DNA of 64,000 nt from Epiperipatus broadwayi (Eukaryota > Onychophora > Udeonychophora > Euonychophora > Peripatidae): positions 22,089,401 through 22,153,400 of the forward strand of contig JAQFVV010000001.1 of assembly GCA_028023455.1 (NCBI GenBank), given 5' to 3'. Positions within the stretch are counted from its first letter, which is position 1. Every line of letters starts with the position of its first letter. Shown piece after piece: positions 36,123 through 48,100 of the stretch. The translations under genes and the position numbers were made by a program. Below the pieces are notes generated by a model. The model worked only from the letters and a program-made list of their open reading frames with translations, had not been told where the DNA came from and ran no database searches.

Positions 36123-37276
36123 TAAAGCCGGTATTTTCGATTAGTCTTGCAATTTCACGCAAATGTGAATTTTAGCGTGATTTCGTAAAAATCACGCTTA
36201 CACCTCCCCTTTGACTATTGATTAAAGTGTCACTCTTGTCTAGAGAAGTGGGGCAAAGTTTCTACAATTTTATTACCTCATACTACATCATTGGATTTGG
36301 AAAATAATAACTTGGGCATGCGAATTTGAAAACTTTTGACAGTCTCAATTATAGACACTCTCACAAAATACCATAGCGAAATTTAAATTTGGATTGTTTG
36401 TAGAAACTGCGTAAATACCTATATCCGAAATGTTAATAATGGGATTGTTCATATAAACTTTGGCAGAATATTTCCTATAGCATAGAAATAGATATTATAA
36501 CTAAATTTAAAATGGGATTGTTCGTATAAATTGCGTAAACACAAAGTTCACTGTAAGTGGCGGCATCCTGTGTGGCAGAATAAACGTCCTATTTCTGTGC
36601 TGTAGCATAAAAATAGGCACTGTAAACAAGTAAACGGACTTTCTATGCTTAACCATTGGAATAGAATGTTAAATAGTGGCACGGCCACTTAAATGGCATA
36701 TTTCTGTACATTTGCATAGAAATTATGCCCTCAAGCGGTTTCAACACACCAAGAGAAAACAACCTGTCGCTGTTTCCATGCAAAAGCTCAGAAATATACT
36801 GCTCACACTGCCTATAGAACAGTACTGTTCATATTGGCCACTAAGTAGCTTTTGTGCTTTACTATGGCACACTTCACAGACCACTACAGTATGATGTGAG
36901 GGTGTGTAGAATTCAAGTTATTCTAAGTCTTTGCATGTGCATTCAAAGTGCTTATTTTTTATACGACCTGACATAGTTTTAGATAGTATTAATTGTAAGA
37001 CAAAAGACGCACTTCTTTACACATGTTTTTAAGGTTAAACGAATTTCAAAAGTGTACATTCCAGCATTATATAGAAATCACGTGTAAAACGTATTTTGCA
37101 CAGGGACAGCTACGAGACTTTCAAAGCATAAGTTTGGCTTGATCAGAAGGGAATTTTTTAATCGAATTGTTTCGTAAATTGTTTGTGAAAATTTTTTTTT
37201 GATCAGACTTTAATTGAAAAAAGGAAACATTAGATTTTATTAAATAATTTTGTTTTTAAAAATATTGTGTATGTTG

Positions 37277-37454
37277 TGACGGACGATCCTTCGGATTGGA
37301 AAAACCATCGGATTCCCCTCCCTGCCAATTCCAGCGCTACGCACTGAGATGGATAATGTTTTAAAAATTGTCTCGCATATGACAGACAATTCTTTGGATC
37401 GGCAAAGACATCAGATCCCCCTTGTTGTGAATTCCAGCGCTACGCGCTGACATG
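37277..37454. repeat. 103-bp tandem duplication
   Basis: Two diverged copies begin tgacggacgatcctt (37,277) and tgacagacaattctt (37,380). Each includes a ccat/acatc..gatcccc-like stretch and the same attccagcgctacgc. The preserved GC-rich core in otherwise diverged copies is notable. Confidence 0.8.
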
Positions 37455-37561
37455 TAGTAGTGTAAAAAAAATTGTAAATCAGTCCGGTAACGTTATATTT
37501 ATTGGTTTTTGACTAGCAACAGCGACATCAGGCAGTATACGGGGGCTAATTGACGATAATC

Positions 37562-38870
37562 GTATATAAATATTAATTTCAAAAAAAAAAACCAAGAATA
37601 TACATAATGTAAATATAATAATTTGTATTTTAAATATAACAATGAATACTGGAATATATATTAAAGATAGATAATATTGTAAAGATGAGTAATTCTCACT
37701 ATTTATAAATAAATTACAAAAGATTACAATTAAATGAAACAATAATAAAGAAATAATGCATTCTAAGTGTGATGTTTTAGTAATTGATAAAAAAAGTAGG
37801 AATAAGATTTATAACAATCTTAATAAAAATATATATATTTACAAAAAAAATACAGTATTTTGTTTTTAGACTAAAATGTGTTGACATTAAAACTTGATAA
37901 GATAGCAATGATGACAAAATTAAAACATTTTATTAAAGAAGACAAATTATGAAAGATGATTCTTGTAGAATCAGAACCATAAAACTTGCTATTAACAATT
38001 TTGATTTAAATATAATTAAATTATAAAAAAAAAATTTTTTTCATTATTTATAATAATAATAATAATATAGTCACTGCAGTTGTTGAAAGAAAAAAGAGAA
38101 CATTTAATATTTAACGTATTTACTGGCGTATAAGACATAACAGCCTATAAGATGCACCTCCTTTTTTATACACATTTGCAAGAAAAAATGTAACTAGAGA
38201 ACACTGTAATTAGGTATTTTGTAATCTTCATCCTCAAAAGCCAGAAATTCATCTCCTGAGTTAACCATTTTGAAGATAGTGTTTTTTTTTTTTAAACTGT
38301 ATGTTAATCTTGTGGATAGATTTACATTTTTGAGAGAACTTTTATATATATATTTAAACATTTTAAAATAATTTTTTAAAAATTATGAGAATATTAAATT
38401 ATTTTAAATGTTTTGCTGATATTGACATGATTATGAGAGTATATACATATTAGTATGATTATGTTGTGTAGCTTATATGCATGCTTATGTACATATGTAT
38501 TTGTAAATATTTTTTTGTTTCGCAAAAAGTCAAAATGCAATAAAATACTTATATATTATTATAAACCAGAAGTTTTAGACTGACTGAAATTTCAACTCAT
38601 AATTTTGCTTCTGCATATTTTAGATATATTTTGAGGGAGGCGAAGTATGTCCTACATGCCTGCAAATACAGTACTTCGAATATAAGATCACAGGCACTGA
38701 TGGAGTTCTTTTGAATAAGAATGTTATATTATTTTTGGATATGCACAAGAATATAAATAATGAATAAGTAATTTCAATATTGATGAAATTTTAAAATATG
38801 TTATATATATATATATAATGTAAACTTTATATAGAAATATTAGAAATATAGAATAATTAAAATAGGTACT
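37562..38870. other. Non-coding AT-rich DNA
   Basis: No gene or named element recognised. It contains TA-rich microsatellites (for example near 38,800) and a short inverted repeat cgaagta...tacttcg at 38,641-38,679. Confidence 0.5.
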
Positions 38871-38875
38871 TTGGT

Positions 38876-39147
38876 ATTAGACCTGCAACACAGCGTGTAT
38901 TAGACTTACTGTACCTTTTCACATTCATATCAATCCGCTAATAACTGTAATCTTGTGCTCTAACCAAAATAATGTGTACAAGCATCTTGTACACGATATT
39001 TTTCGCAAAATTTGCAAAAAAAAATAGTAATGTGTACACGGATCTTGTGTATTATATTTTCGCAAGATTTACAAAATTATCGGCACATTGATACTAATGT
39101 GAAAAGACGCAGCAAGTCTCATACATGCTCCGTATTGCAGAACTAAT
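38876..39147. repeat. Fold-back element with about 65-bp inverted ends
   Basis: The left end (from attagacctgcaacac at 38,876) and the right end (to gtattgcagaactaat at 39,147) are imperfect inverted repeats sharing gtattagactt, ccttttcacatt and atatcaat-like blocks. The centre holds a 58-bp tandem duplication beginning aatgtgtaca (38,971 and 39,029). No coding capacity. Probably a MITE. Confidence 0.7.
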
Positions 39148-39184
39148 AAAAATAACAAAGTATAAAAAAATAAAGTACTACAAC

Positions 39185-39400
39185 ATCAGACGATTCACAC
39201 CGCTTGATGGCACTGTTACTAGTCAAAAGCAAATACATATAACATTAGCGGGCGCAGGTTGTCTGGATTTGATTTTTCACCGGTTTTTTATTTACATTTT
39301 TATATTAGTATGTAATAAGATATATTAATGAGTATGTGTGTATATTTATATTGCTCCTATTAACAAGTATGTGCATGTATTTATTGTAACCATGTGATAT
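39185..39400. mobile_element. Fragment of the 35.6-kb TIR family plus minisatellite
   Basis: cgcttgatggcactgttact and agtcaaaagcaaatacatat (both near 39,202-39,243) match, in inverted orientation, the right end of the 35,619-37,561 element. The flanking stretch 39,270-39,400 (caccg, tttatattagtatgtaata, gagtatgtgtg, aacaagtatgtgcatg) matches 44,290-44,380, linking the two loci. Confidence 0.6.
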
Positions 39401-42400
39401 GCCACCTGTTTTTATTAAGACATTTTTAACAGTGCAGTATATAATACTTAACCATAAAAAGAAAATAAAAGATAAAATAAAACTAATAACTAGAGACATA
39501 AAACTATATCATTCAATATATAGATAAAATTGTCTCGCTTAATAAGCAATGTCTCTTATATTTATAGTTAAATAGTTATCTAATAAAAGATATTTAAAAA
39601 ATATATAACTGCTATTCATATGTAATTAAAACTTAATAAAGTGTGTGTTCATAATGTAAAAATTTTATAAAAGTTAAAAGAAGAAAGAAATCTAGCTGAA
39701 TGAACATTTTAATTTTAGTGTTGAAAATTTATTGGGTTACTAGATTGCTGATGAGTTAGTTAAAATTATTTCATTTAATCACCTTCATAATTTATACTTC
39801 AGTTAAGTCTTAAAAATAATTCAATAGCATTTAGTTATTTAAAGTTGAAGTGGATTATTAAAAGAAGCTGGCCTTAAATAAAATTAGTTTTACACTTTTA
39901 GATTTGTGTGCATGCATGGGTGTATATGTTGACTTTTTAGATCTTTATTTTTATTTATTAAAATATTCAATTTATTTATTAACTTTTCAAAATAAAATAG
40001 ATAATAAAACTTGGCAAACAAAATATTTATTATTCTAAAACTTCTGATAGAAACAAAGGAAATCCAAATATGAAAATCAATAAATTATTACACGTATTTT
40101 CTGTTGTTTTTTTTTTGTTTTTTTTTTAAAAAAAAAACTTTATTCATGTTAACCTTAAAATTGAAACACAGGATACTGACACGTGGTATTATTATTTTTT
40201 TTTTTGATATTGAAGGAAAGAGGCGGAACTGGGAGATTGTTTTGAGTTTGATCACGGAGGTCGTCCTAATAAGAAGAAAAAAAACAGTCTAACTTTTATT
40301 ATTTGCCTTTTTGTTCTTAAAACAAGTATAAACTATATTTGTTCTTTAAAGTCTTCACATATAATGGATTGCTGAGAGAAATTAAGGTATCAAGTTTTTG
40401 TGCTTTCTTAAACGATCTAAAGTTCACAGTAATGTGCCAAGATTATACTTTTAACCTAACATATAACTTTAAAAATTTTCAACAAGTGAAAATAGTAATA
40501 TTAACCGAGATCGTGTGGAAAGTGGTAAACGGTCATTTTATGCTGATAAATCACTGTTTTAGTGGCAGTAAATTTAAGACCAAGTTAAAAATAATAATAA
40601 TAAAAATGTTAAGACTGTTCAAAACTAAAGTAATGTAAATAAATGTTTGGTCTTAATTATTAACTTTAAAAAAAAAACAAAAAAAACAGTCTAAATGGTA
40701 AAAAAAAAAAGAGAAATTGAATACTGTTTTCTGAAAATTAAAAATTTATTAATGAAAACTAGCATATCATTTTACTTTATGGCGGCAATGTTTCTTTATC
40801 ATCTGCTTCTCCAGAAAGAGTGGAAAACTGTTAATAAAATATTTTTTTCAATGAAACCGTGGATAACTACTAAAATTTTACAATTAATAATAATTGTACA
40901 AAATTGTCATATTCAAACTAGCTAGTTAATATTAAATTGTGTCATATAATGGATCCATATCTGTTCATGTTTAAAGTAGTATATTGTATTCATGTGCTTG
41001 TCTAGTATCATAGTGAAGTTATAGCTGCTTTGTTGTTTTTTATACAAAATAAGTAAATATATTGGTTTGAAATCTACTAATGTATCCATATTATTCCATA
41101 ACTAACAACGTGGACCTCACGCCATAAATTATCTGCCTACTGTCGAGGAAACTTTACTAATGAACTGAATTTATCATCATTATTATTGTAAATTTTATTT
41201 TGTTTTTTTAAAAAAGGTAATATAATAGTTATATATTTTATGCTTTATTTTACATGTCAATGTATCTTACTGTACCATCTGAAATTGTCTCAAAGAGTTT
41301 ACAGTAAAGTGTGTAGAGATTTTTATTACACACACGTAATTTTAAATATATTGGCAAAGGGTTTAAATTTAAAATTGCTTATTCTTTATAACTTGGGACA
41401 AATAATCATTACAGGTGTGTTTATCAGAAGTTTTAATAATTTTTCCTAATATCATTCGTAGCAGAAATTATATTTGAATTTTTCTGAGAACAAATTTATT
41501 TCGTTAACCATCTAATTAATAATATCTGTTGCGTCAACCTGTCCACTTAATTTCATAAATATTTGTTATGCTCATTGTTCGTGTGCATATTCCTTATCTT
41601 ATGCAAATATTTACTATGCTATTTTAATGTGTTTATAGTCATTTTGACTGATACTTTCCTGTGGGTTTCGGATATTATTTAATGTGGAGATTTAATGTTG
41701 ATACAAGTTCTTAATCTTTATCATTAGGGATAAATTTGTATCTTGCCATTGTGAGAAATAGTTATGCTTTATAGCTCTAGATTTATCAAATAGTATACTA
41801 TTTATAATGTTTATGGGATGGAAATGATCTCCCATTATTATATGTATTTGCCATGAGAGGATGGTGTTCTAAAATAGTTTATATAGTTTATTTAGTTAGA
41901 TTCCATGGAGAGAATCATTTGTCTTTGGTGTTTTCCCTTTTTTTAGGTTGTAAGACTGCGTCTTTGCCTTCACTTATGCTTGATAGATAAGCATGGGAGC
42001 CACCATTATTATAGTCAGGTGTCTTGCTCTAAGGAGCTTATTTAGTGATGTTGTCCCTCATGTGCTATTTAAAAGACTAGATTGTCCACCACAGAAGGTG
42101 TAGACTATTGTATTTATAAATGTTATGGCAATGATAGCTAGTTATTGAGGTAGTAATTTTCAGTGCTTTGGTTGGTCATAATAATATCCGTATTTTGCTA
42201 CTGTGCTTTGCCAGTAGTATACAAGGAAATCCACAAGATTTAATAATTTAATTCCTTAATTTAAAGCATAGCATGATGGGAATACGCAGACACAATGCTA
42301 TTTATAGACGTTATATGGAGAAATTCGCCGAGGTGTTTGTAAGTTCCGTAAATTTTGGATTTAATATTATTATGTGGACTTTAAATAAGTTAACTAGCAA

Positions 42401-44160
42401 TGTATGTGTGACTTCTGATGAATGTTTTTATTTATCCTTAGTTTTAAAATTAACATAGTATGAGGCAGTTGTAATGTAATGATGACAGTTATCATCATCA
42501 TATTAGCCAGCTAAGTTAGAAGCAGCAATAAATTATCTTGAAGTCAATCTTCATAAATTTGTTATATGATTTTAATAGTAAGGTATCATAAAGGCGCTAA
42601 GATGTAAAATATATGGAAAATATTAAGTCGCTTATGGTGCAAGCTAGCCAACTATTATAATTATTATTTTCAAGTTCATTAATGTTTGTTCAATGCCTTA
42701 GATGAAGTAGAATAAATTGTGATTTCAAATAAATATTTAGCCAGAAATCATAATAATTTATAATCATAAGTTTATTGTGCAATTTTGAAAACCAAAAAGC
42801 AATAGTTTTGACATAAAATGAACTTAAATTATTAACTCCTCAGAGTTAAAATGGAAAAGATTTAGTAGCTATGATGTGATGTGTAAGCGGTGATTGTATT
42901 AGTGTGCTGTAAATAATTTTTTTTTTTATATCTAAATGTAATAAATGTATTTTTAAAATTTTAAAAATTTAGTTTTTGGAGTATTTTTCTGTGTGAAATT
43001 ATTCTCTTTGGTTCCACAAACCCACAAAATGAAATAAATGTATATTTTCAAATCGGATAATTATAATTCTCATGATCCAAAGATTACTAATAATTAATAA
43101 TAAAAAAAATGATATCAATTTGTTTTAATTAAAATTTGAAATTGACAACTGTTCATTTAAGTATTGTAATGAATGTATTCGTCCATAATTCAGACCACAT
43201 TATTAACCTATTATCAGAATTTAAACATTGTAAATGAAGTATTTTATCTGTGTTGTTTAAGATAAGAGAGGGAAATGAAATGTACCCTTTTCCCTTTATT
43301 AGTTGAATGCCATTCTAGGTAAAAGGCTGTAAATATTCTAAATTTATTTACATGATTTTTTTTATTAAATATTGGTTGAAAAAAGTAAGCATTTTCTTTG
43401 GTGATCTACGTGATTATTATTAGGATGTTAATCAGATGCATTAACTCATAGGAAATATATGTTATTAAAGCCTGCTAGAATGTCATTCATTTGCCTTGCA
43501 ACACTATACTATTAAAATATTTGATAAAATACCAGAAAGAAAACCCTGAGATCTTTATTTGGCATTATAAGAAAAGATTATTTCTTTATTCTACAAGATG
43601 TAAAGGAAGTCAAATTATATCATTGAATAATATTAAACTATACAATAGAATTTATTAATCATAAGAGTCTATTAAAGAAGACATTTTGAAAGTGCAAATA
43701 TTTATAGCGCAGAGAGTTTGATTGAGATGAAGGTGGAAATTTACTGTATTCTAAATTATTTACCAGGGAATGATTGAGGTTTTATCTCTTCCCAAAGTTA
43801 TATGTTTTATTTGGAATAATTTATTTTATCAGAGTTAAGTTCTTCCTTGGTCTTAATTGTATATCTCTGTAGCTAATCCTTTATATGTAACCAACCACTG
43901 AGCTTAGTTTACTTCATAATCCTTATTGTTATCTGTAAGAGCCTCAACCCAATCTAAGATATTGTGTAAAAGATATGTGTCCAACAATCAGAACTTGTTA
44001 GAGTTTTGTTTGAAATATTTCTATAAGTTAGAGAGAAGGTCTATAAATTAGGGAGAATCAGAGAGCGATTGTTTATTATTGGAAGAAATCGATATTTAAG
44101 AGGAGTTAGAAAATGATTGTTTAGTGAAGAGCCCCTTGATCTTCCTATTCTTTATTCTCT
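39400..44160. other. Non-coding AT-rich DNA
   Basis: No gene recognised. A 99-codon open frame (40,339-40,638, plus) starts at a non-ATG codon and resembles no family I know. Long T and A runs (for example 40,105-40,135) and scattered GC-richer patches (40,215-40,270; 41,110-41,150) are present. Confidence 0.45.
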
Positions 44161-44189
44161 TTAGGTTACATTATATTAATATGTAATAA

Positions 44190-44380
44190 GCTCTGTTAAC
44201 GAGTATGTGCGTGTATTTATATTGCGCTCTATTAACAAGTATGTGCATGTATTTATATTGCACTCTATTAACAAGTATGTGTGTGTATTCATATTGCATA
44301 CATTTCACCGTTTTTAATTTTATTTATATTAGTATGTAATAAACTATTAATGAGTATGTGCATGTATTTCTATTGCATAC
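44190..44380. repeat. 36-bp minisatellite
   Basis: Three adjacent units with agtatgtgc/tgtgtattt(a/c)atattgc start at 44,202, 44,238 and 44,274, and a fourth related unit lies near 44,352. Two related units also occur at 39,330-39,400 next to a fragment of the TIR family, so the minisatellite may be carried by that family. Confidence 0.85.
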
Positions 44381-44894
44381 ATTAATTAATTAATCAAATC
44401 TGTATGCGTACAATGACATATACATAGTTATATTTTAAAATAATTAAACTAAAGTAAGTTGTAAACATTGGTGTATATGTAGAAATGCACCAATGTATAT
44501 AAGCTGCAAAGGAAACTGTAATGGGACAGATTTTTGTGAACATTACAACTTTTCTAAATTATCTCTTTTAAGGTATATTTATAAATTTGTTTGTATTCTC
44601 ATATAAATCTTAAATCCAGAGGTGATGTTGACAACTTAAATCTTTTTTTTTTTTAAAAAAAGAGAATCAAGGTCATCGGTTTCTCAGAAGTATCTCACAT
44701 TAAATTGTTAACTGAGAACCGAAATTTTCGAAGATGATTTAAAAGTAAAGTTAAAAAACAAAAGACCAAATTATTGAATCGGCAGCTGGATCTTTTGTCT
44801 TTACTAAAATTTATTAGAGTTATTAAAACTTAAGAATTTAAAACTAAAAATTGTAAACAACTTAATGGTTTGTGAGGGGGTGAGAAAGATTTGC

Positions 44895-45058
44895 TATAAA
44901 ACCCCAGTTTGCATTCAAAAATAGCTGACTCTCATCATATAACATATCAAATACAGGCAGGCACCATGCCCAAATTTACTATGTCAGCAATTGGTCTAGG
45001 AGATAGAAGGAGTTCACAGCAGTCTAAAGCCACCAAGAATGAAGCAGTCCACCTGTGA
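44895..45058 (+). other. TATA box followed by 30-codon ORF, candidate promoter
   Basis: TATAAA at 44,895-44,900 in a GC-richer context (ctataaaacccc) is followed about 35 bases later by tcatcat, then by an ATG (44,966) opening 30 codons to TGA at 45,056. The peptide (starting MPKFTMSAIGLGDRR) is not low-complexity and is unlike its neighbours. It could be a first exon, a solo-LTR promoter or chance. No second LTR-like copy was seen. Confidence 0.25.
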
Positions 45059-45639
45059 ATGTTAGTGCTTACGCCACGCAAGCCACCTCAGTAAGAAGAT
45101 GATCGATAATTAAATCTTCCGCAAAGCTCTTAACTAAATCGTAATACATCACTCTAATAATTCTTATAAACTAACTATACTATAAATGTGCACAAACTTT
45201 AAAGTCTACTCTTAATAATTAAAACTCTGTAATAAATTCGTAATTATTAAGTCTTTTGATGTGAGCTTATTTAAAAATAATATTGTAAAATCTTGTCTAA
45301 TTAAATGTTAAATTAGTAATATTTCTGCTAAACATAATAACTATCTTAGTTGTTGTTCTTAATTTATTCAATTTGCAGATAAGTTTTCATTACTTTGCTT
45401 ATTGATATTTTATTAATTGTGCTATGCCATTCTTTAGGGCAGAGATTGCTAATATTATTACAGTTGAGAGACAATTAGACGCTCTCATATAATCTTATAT
45501 TGCTTTTTAGCACACACATAAATTTCCGACCTGAAAATCTACTTTTATATATGTTGAGCTACTATCTTTTAGCTTAGTATAATTCAGCTTTGCATATTTA
45601 ATAATTATATTAGTTAACGATCAAACCGGGACCGCCAAT

Positions 45640-46225
45640 AATTACATATAGAAGACCAACAGCATTTACACAATTGACATTCCATTTCGTATTTCTTACA
45701 GCGCCTTAATATCATTTCCCCATCACAAACACCGTTCTTCTCTGTGCGGCTGCTTCTGTAGAAAGCAATTCCAACAACTTGAAAGCAGACTGTCTTTCTG
45801 CTATTTTATTTTTTGGTCTTGCAAGTTCTCGCAAAGTGTGCGACTTTTACGTTAGCTCTGCCGAATCGCACATTGCTCTTTTCATTTCTTAGATTGGGTC
45901 AGCTCCCAAGGGAAGTAGGGACGTTTGTGAAATAGTTAGAATTTGTAGCGCCTCATACTACTTCCACTAGGTTTAACACTAACCATTTTGGACTGTGTAT
46001 TAATATAGTTTTTGTCATTACAATTGTAGACACCCTGACATGATCCGCTGTTGAATGTTCAATACTAGCATTTATAGAAAGTGTCATGGTGGGGGTAGTG
46101 TTGACTGTTTAACCATCAAGTGTTTGAACAGTTTACAGGCCGTAAGATGTATGAACGGCCTTGTAAATGGCATATTTCTGTGCTTTTGCATGGAAACAGT
46201 GCCATCAGGCGGTGTGGATCGTCCA
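45640..46225 (+). mobile_element. Second partial copy of the 35.6-kb TIR family
   Basis: Parallel to 36,120-36,745 in the same orientation. Shared landmarks: cctcatactac, gacac.ct, an aaatggcatatttctgt block and gcatRgaaa, ending in gccatcaggcggtgtgg, which matches the element's terminus. Diverged by many indels. No ORF. The end around 46,205 is the clearest boundary. Confidence 0.6.
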
Positions 46226-48100
46226 ATGTAGTACCAAAAATAATATTAAAAACAGCATTTTAAAACAAATTTTGAGAAACAAATGTATATTAAAAAGACT
46301 ATTTTAAAACAATTTTTAAGGAATAAATGGATATTTAAAATTACCATTTTTAATTAAAGTATAAAAAATAATATTAAAAACATTTTCAACCAGATTTGCG
46401 ATCTTAAATAAATGATGGCATCATGCAAAAGAATGTTACTTTAAATATGCACAAAACAATTACTAAATTATAATTTTTTTTAAATATTATTTACAAAACA
46501 CATAAAATACACACATATGCTACTTACTGGTAATATAACAGGAATTGTCGCAATGGAGCCACAAATTTGATATTTATTTCTAACTCACATAAAATGGAGA
46601 TTTGAACTAAAAATTTTACCCCCAGAATGGAATTTTATCGAGCACATGAGTATTCCAGGATTCCCCACAGAAATGCTAATAAACTTTTTTTTTTTAAAAG
46701 AAAAAAAAAAAATACACAAAAAGAAAGAAATATAAATAAGATTTTTATTAAATATTTATTCTGTTGTCAGAAAGAAATCTGGGCCATAACTGAAAATGTC
46801 TAAATATTATTTTAAAAAAAAGACCCGTTGATAAAAATAAACATGTTTTCACACCAATAACATCGCAGGGATTATTTCCTTTCAATGACAGCGCAAGACC
46901 ACATTTATTGTGGATGTGAAAAGGCCTCCTATCTCTCCTACATTGCAGGTTTAATACCAAAGTACTTTAAAATGGAAAATTACTTGGAAGTAATATTTAT
47001 TTTTAAATATCAAAGAAATATAGACAATATTAATATAAAAATAAAAATTAGACAAAGGGATAAATTAATTAAATATGTGAAAACAAACAAATATTGTATT
47101 CACAGAAAAAGAAAGGAATGATATTGAGTAAAGGGATTAAATACATATCATATGACCATTGTCAAAATTAAGATACAATAAAAATTGAAACAATAGTAGA
47201 ACAAATAATACAAATTTATATAGATGAAAAATAAAAAAATTTAATAGGATATATAATAATGAAAAAAATAAATGGTTTGAGGAATTTAAAAATAAAATAT
47301 ATTGAGTTCTAAAATTAATAATAAGCACGAGACAATAGTAGTGTAAATAACTAGCATAATAAAGTTTCAAAATATAATACAGTGATAGTAGAAGATATAA
47401 AAAAATAAATATAAAGAAAATTTTAGTAAATCTGATAAAGGAATTAAATTAAATGGAATTTAATATATTAGTAAAATGCATTTGATATTAGAAGATAAGA
47501 TATTGAAAATTAAAAAAGATGATAGTAATCTAAAAAATCATAAAATATAATTTAATCAAAGAAATGTAACATATTGGTTCATTTGATAAATGGACATTTA
47601 CAAATATAACAAAAAATTAGAATAGCAGTGATATGTAGTTCATCAAAGTTTATATAGAAGGAATACCATGAAGACTTATTATTAATGGTACAAAATCATA
47701 TTTTAATATGTTATTAAAATGGTTACCAAGTAACATTTTTAAATAATATACAAATATAAATAAAGTATCTAAAATAAAGAATAGTAAAGATTTAATATTA
47801 GAAGTTAAAGATACTGTTAAAAAATAAAATACAATGAATATAGGTTAATTTTTAAAAAACAAAAAATAATTGTTATTTCACTGTACATAAATATTAATGC
47901 AAATAATGACATTTGGCAGTTAATAAGTATATAGAAGACAAAGATCAGAAGATAAATAAAATAGCAATTAAAATTTTAGTTGAGCTAATGAATTATGTTG
48001 TAAAAAGATAACAGTTGAATTTAATGATGAGTATTATTAACAAAAAAATAATTATTAATGGGAAAGACCTTGGACAATTGTGAGTAGTATAAATATGGAT
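46226..48100. other. A-rich region, possible decayed coding DNA
   Basis: The plus strand is strongly A-rich from about 47,000 to 48,100, as is common for LINE or retroelement sense strands. A fragment near 47,640-47,690 reads SSKFI/IKVYIEGIP then LIINGT across frames, faintly like the region around a retroelement aspartic protease (an IDTGA-type site), but it is too degraded to assign. No intact gene. Confidence 0.25.

Larger units (their letters stand above)
35619..37561. mobile_element. Non-autonomous TIR element, 1.9 kb, unknown family
   Basis: Two inverted ends of about 42 bp bracket this segment: the left 35,619-35,660 contains tcgtcaattagcccccg and cctgatgtcgctg; the right 37,520-37,561 is its inverted counterpart with a few substitutions. 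The outermost bases align as gRttRtcgtc, but no clear target duplication could be fixed in the AT-rich flanks. No transposase ORF was seen. The interior holds a 68-bp tandem array, an inverted copy of the left subterminal region at about 36,712-36,775 (cctcaagcggtttcaacac) and a duplicated segment at 37,277. Related fragments occur at 39.2 kb and 45.6-46.2 kb. Confidence 0.65.

Noticed and set aside
35855-36162. Minus-strand ORFs of 66 and 76 codons
   Set aside because: They are translations of the 68-bp tandem array inside the TIR element.
36676-36894. 72-codon plus-strand ORF (starting MARPLKWHIS)
   Set aside because: It lies across the internal inverted end of the TIR element and shows no transposase motif.
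40339-40638. 99-codon plus-strand ORF
   Set aside because: It begins at a TTG, has no recognisable domain and no flanking splice signals; kept as probable chance.
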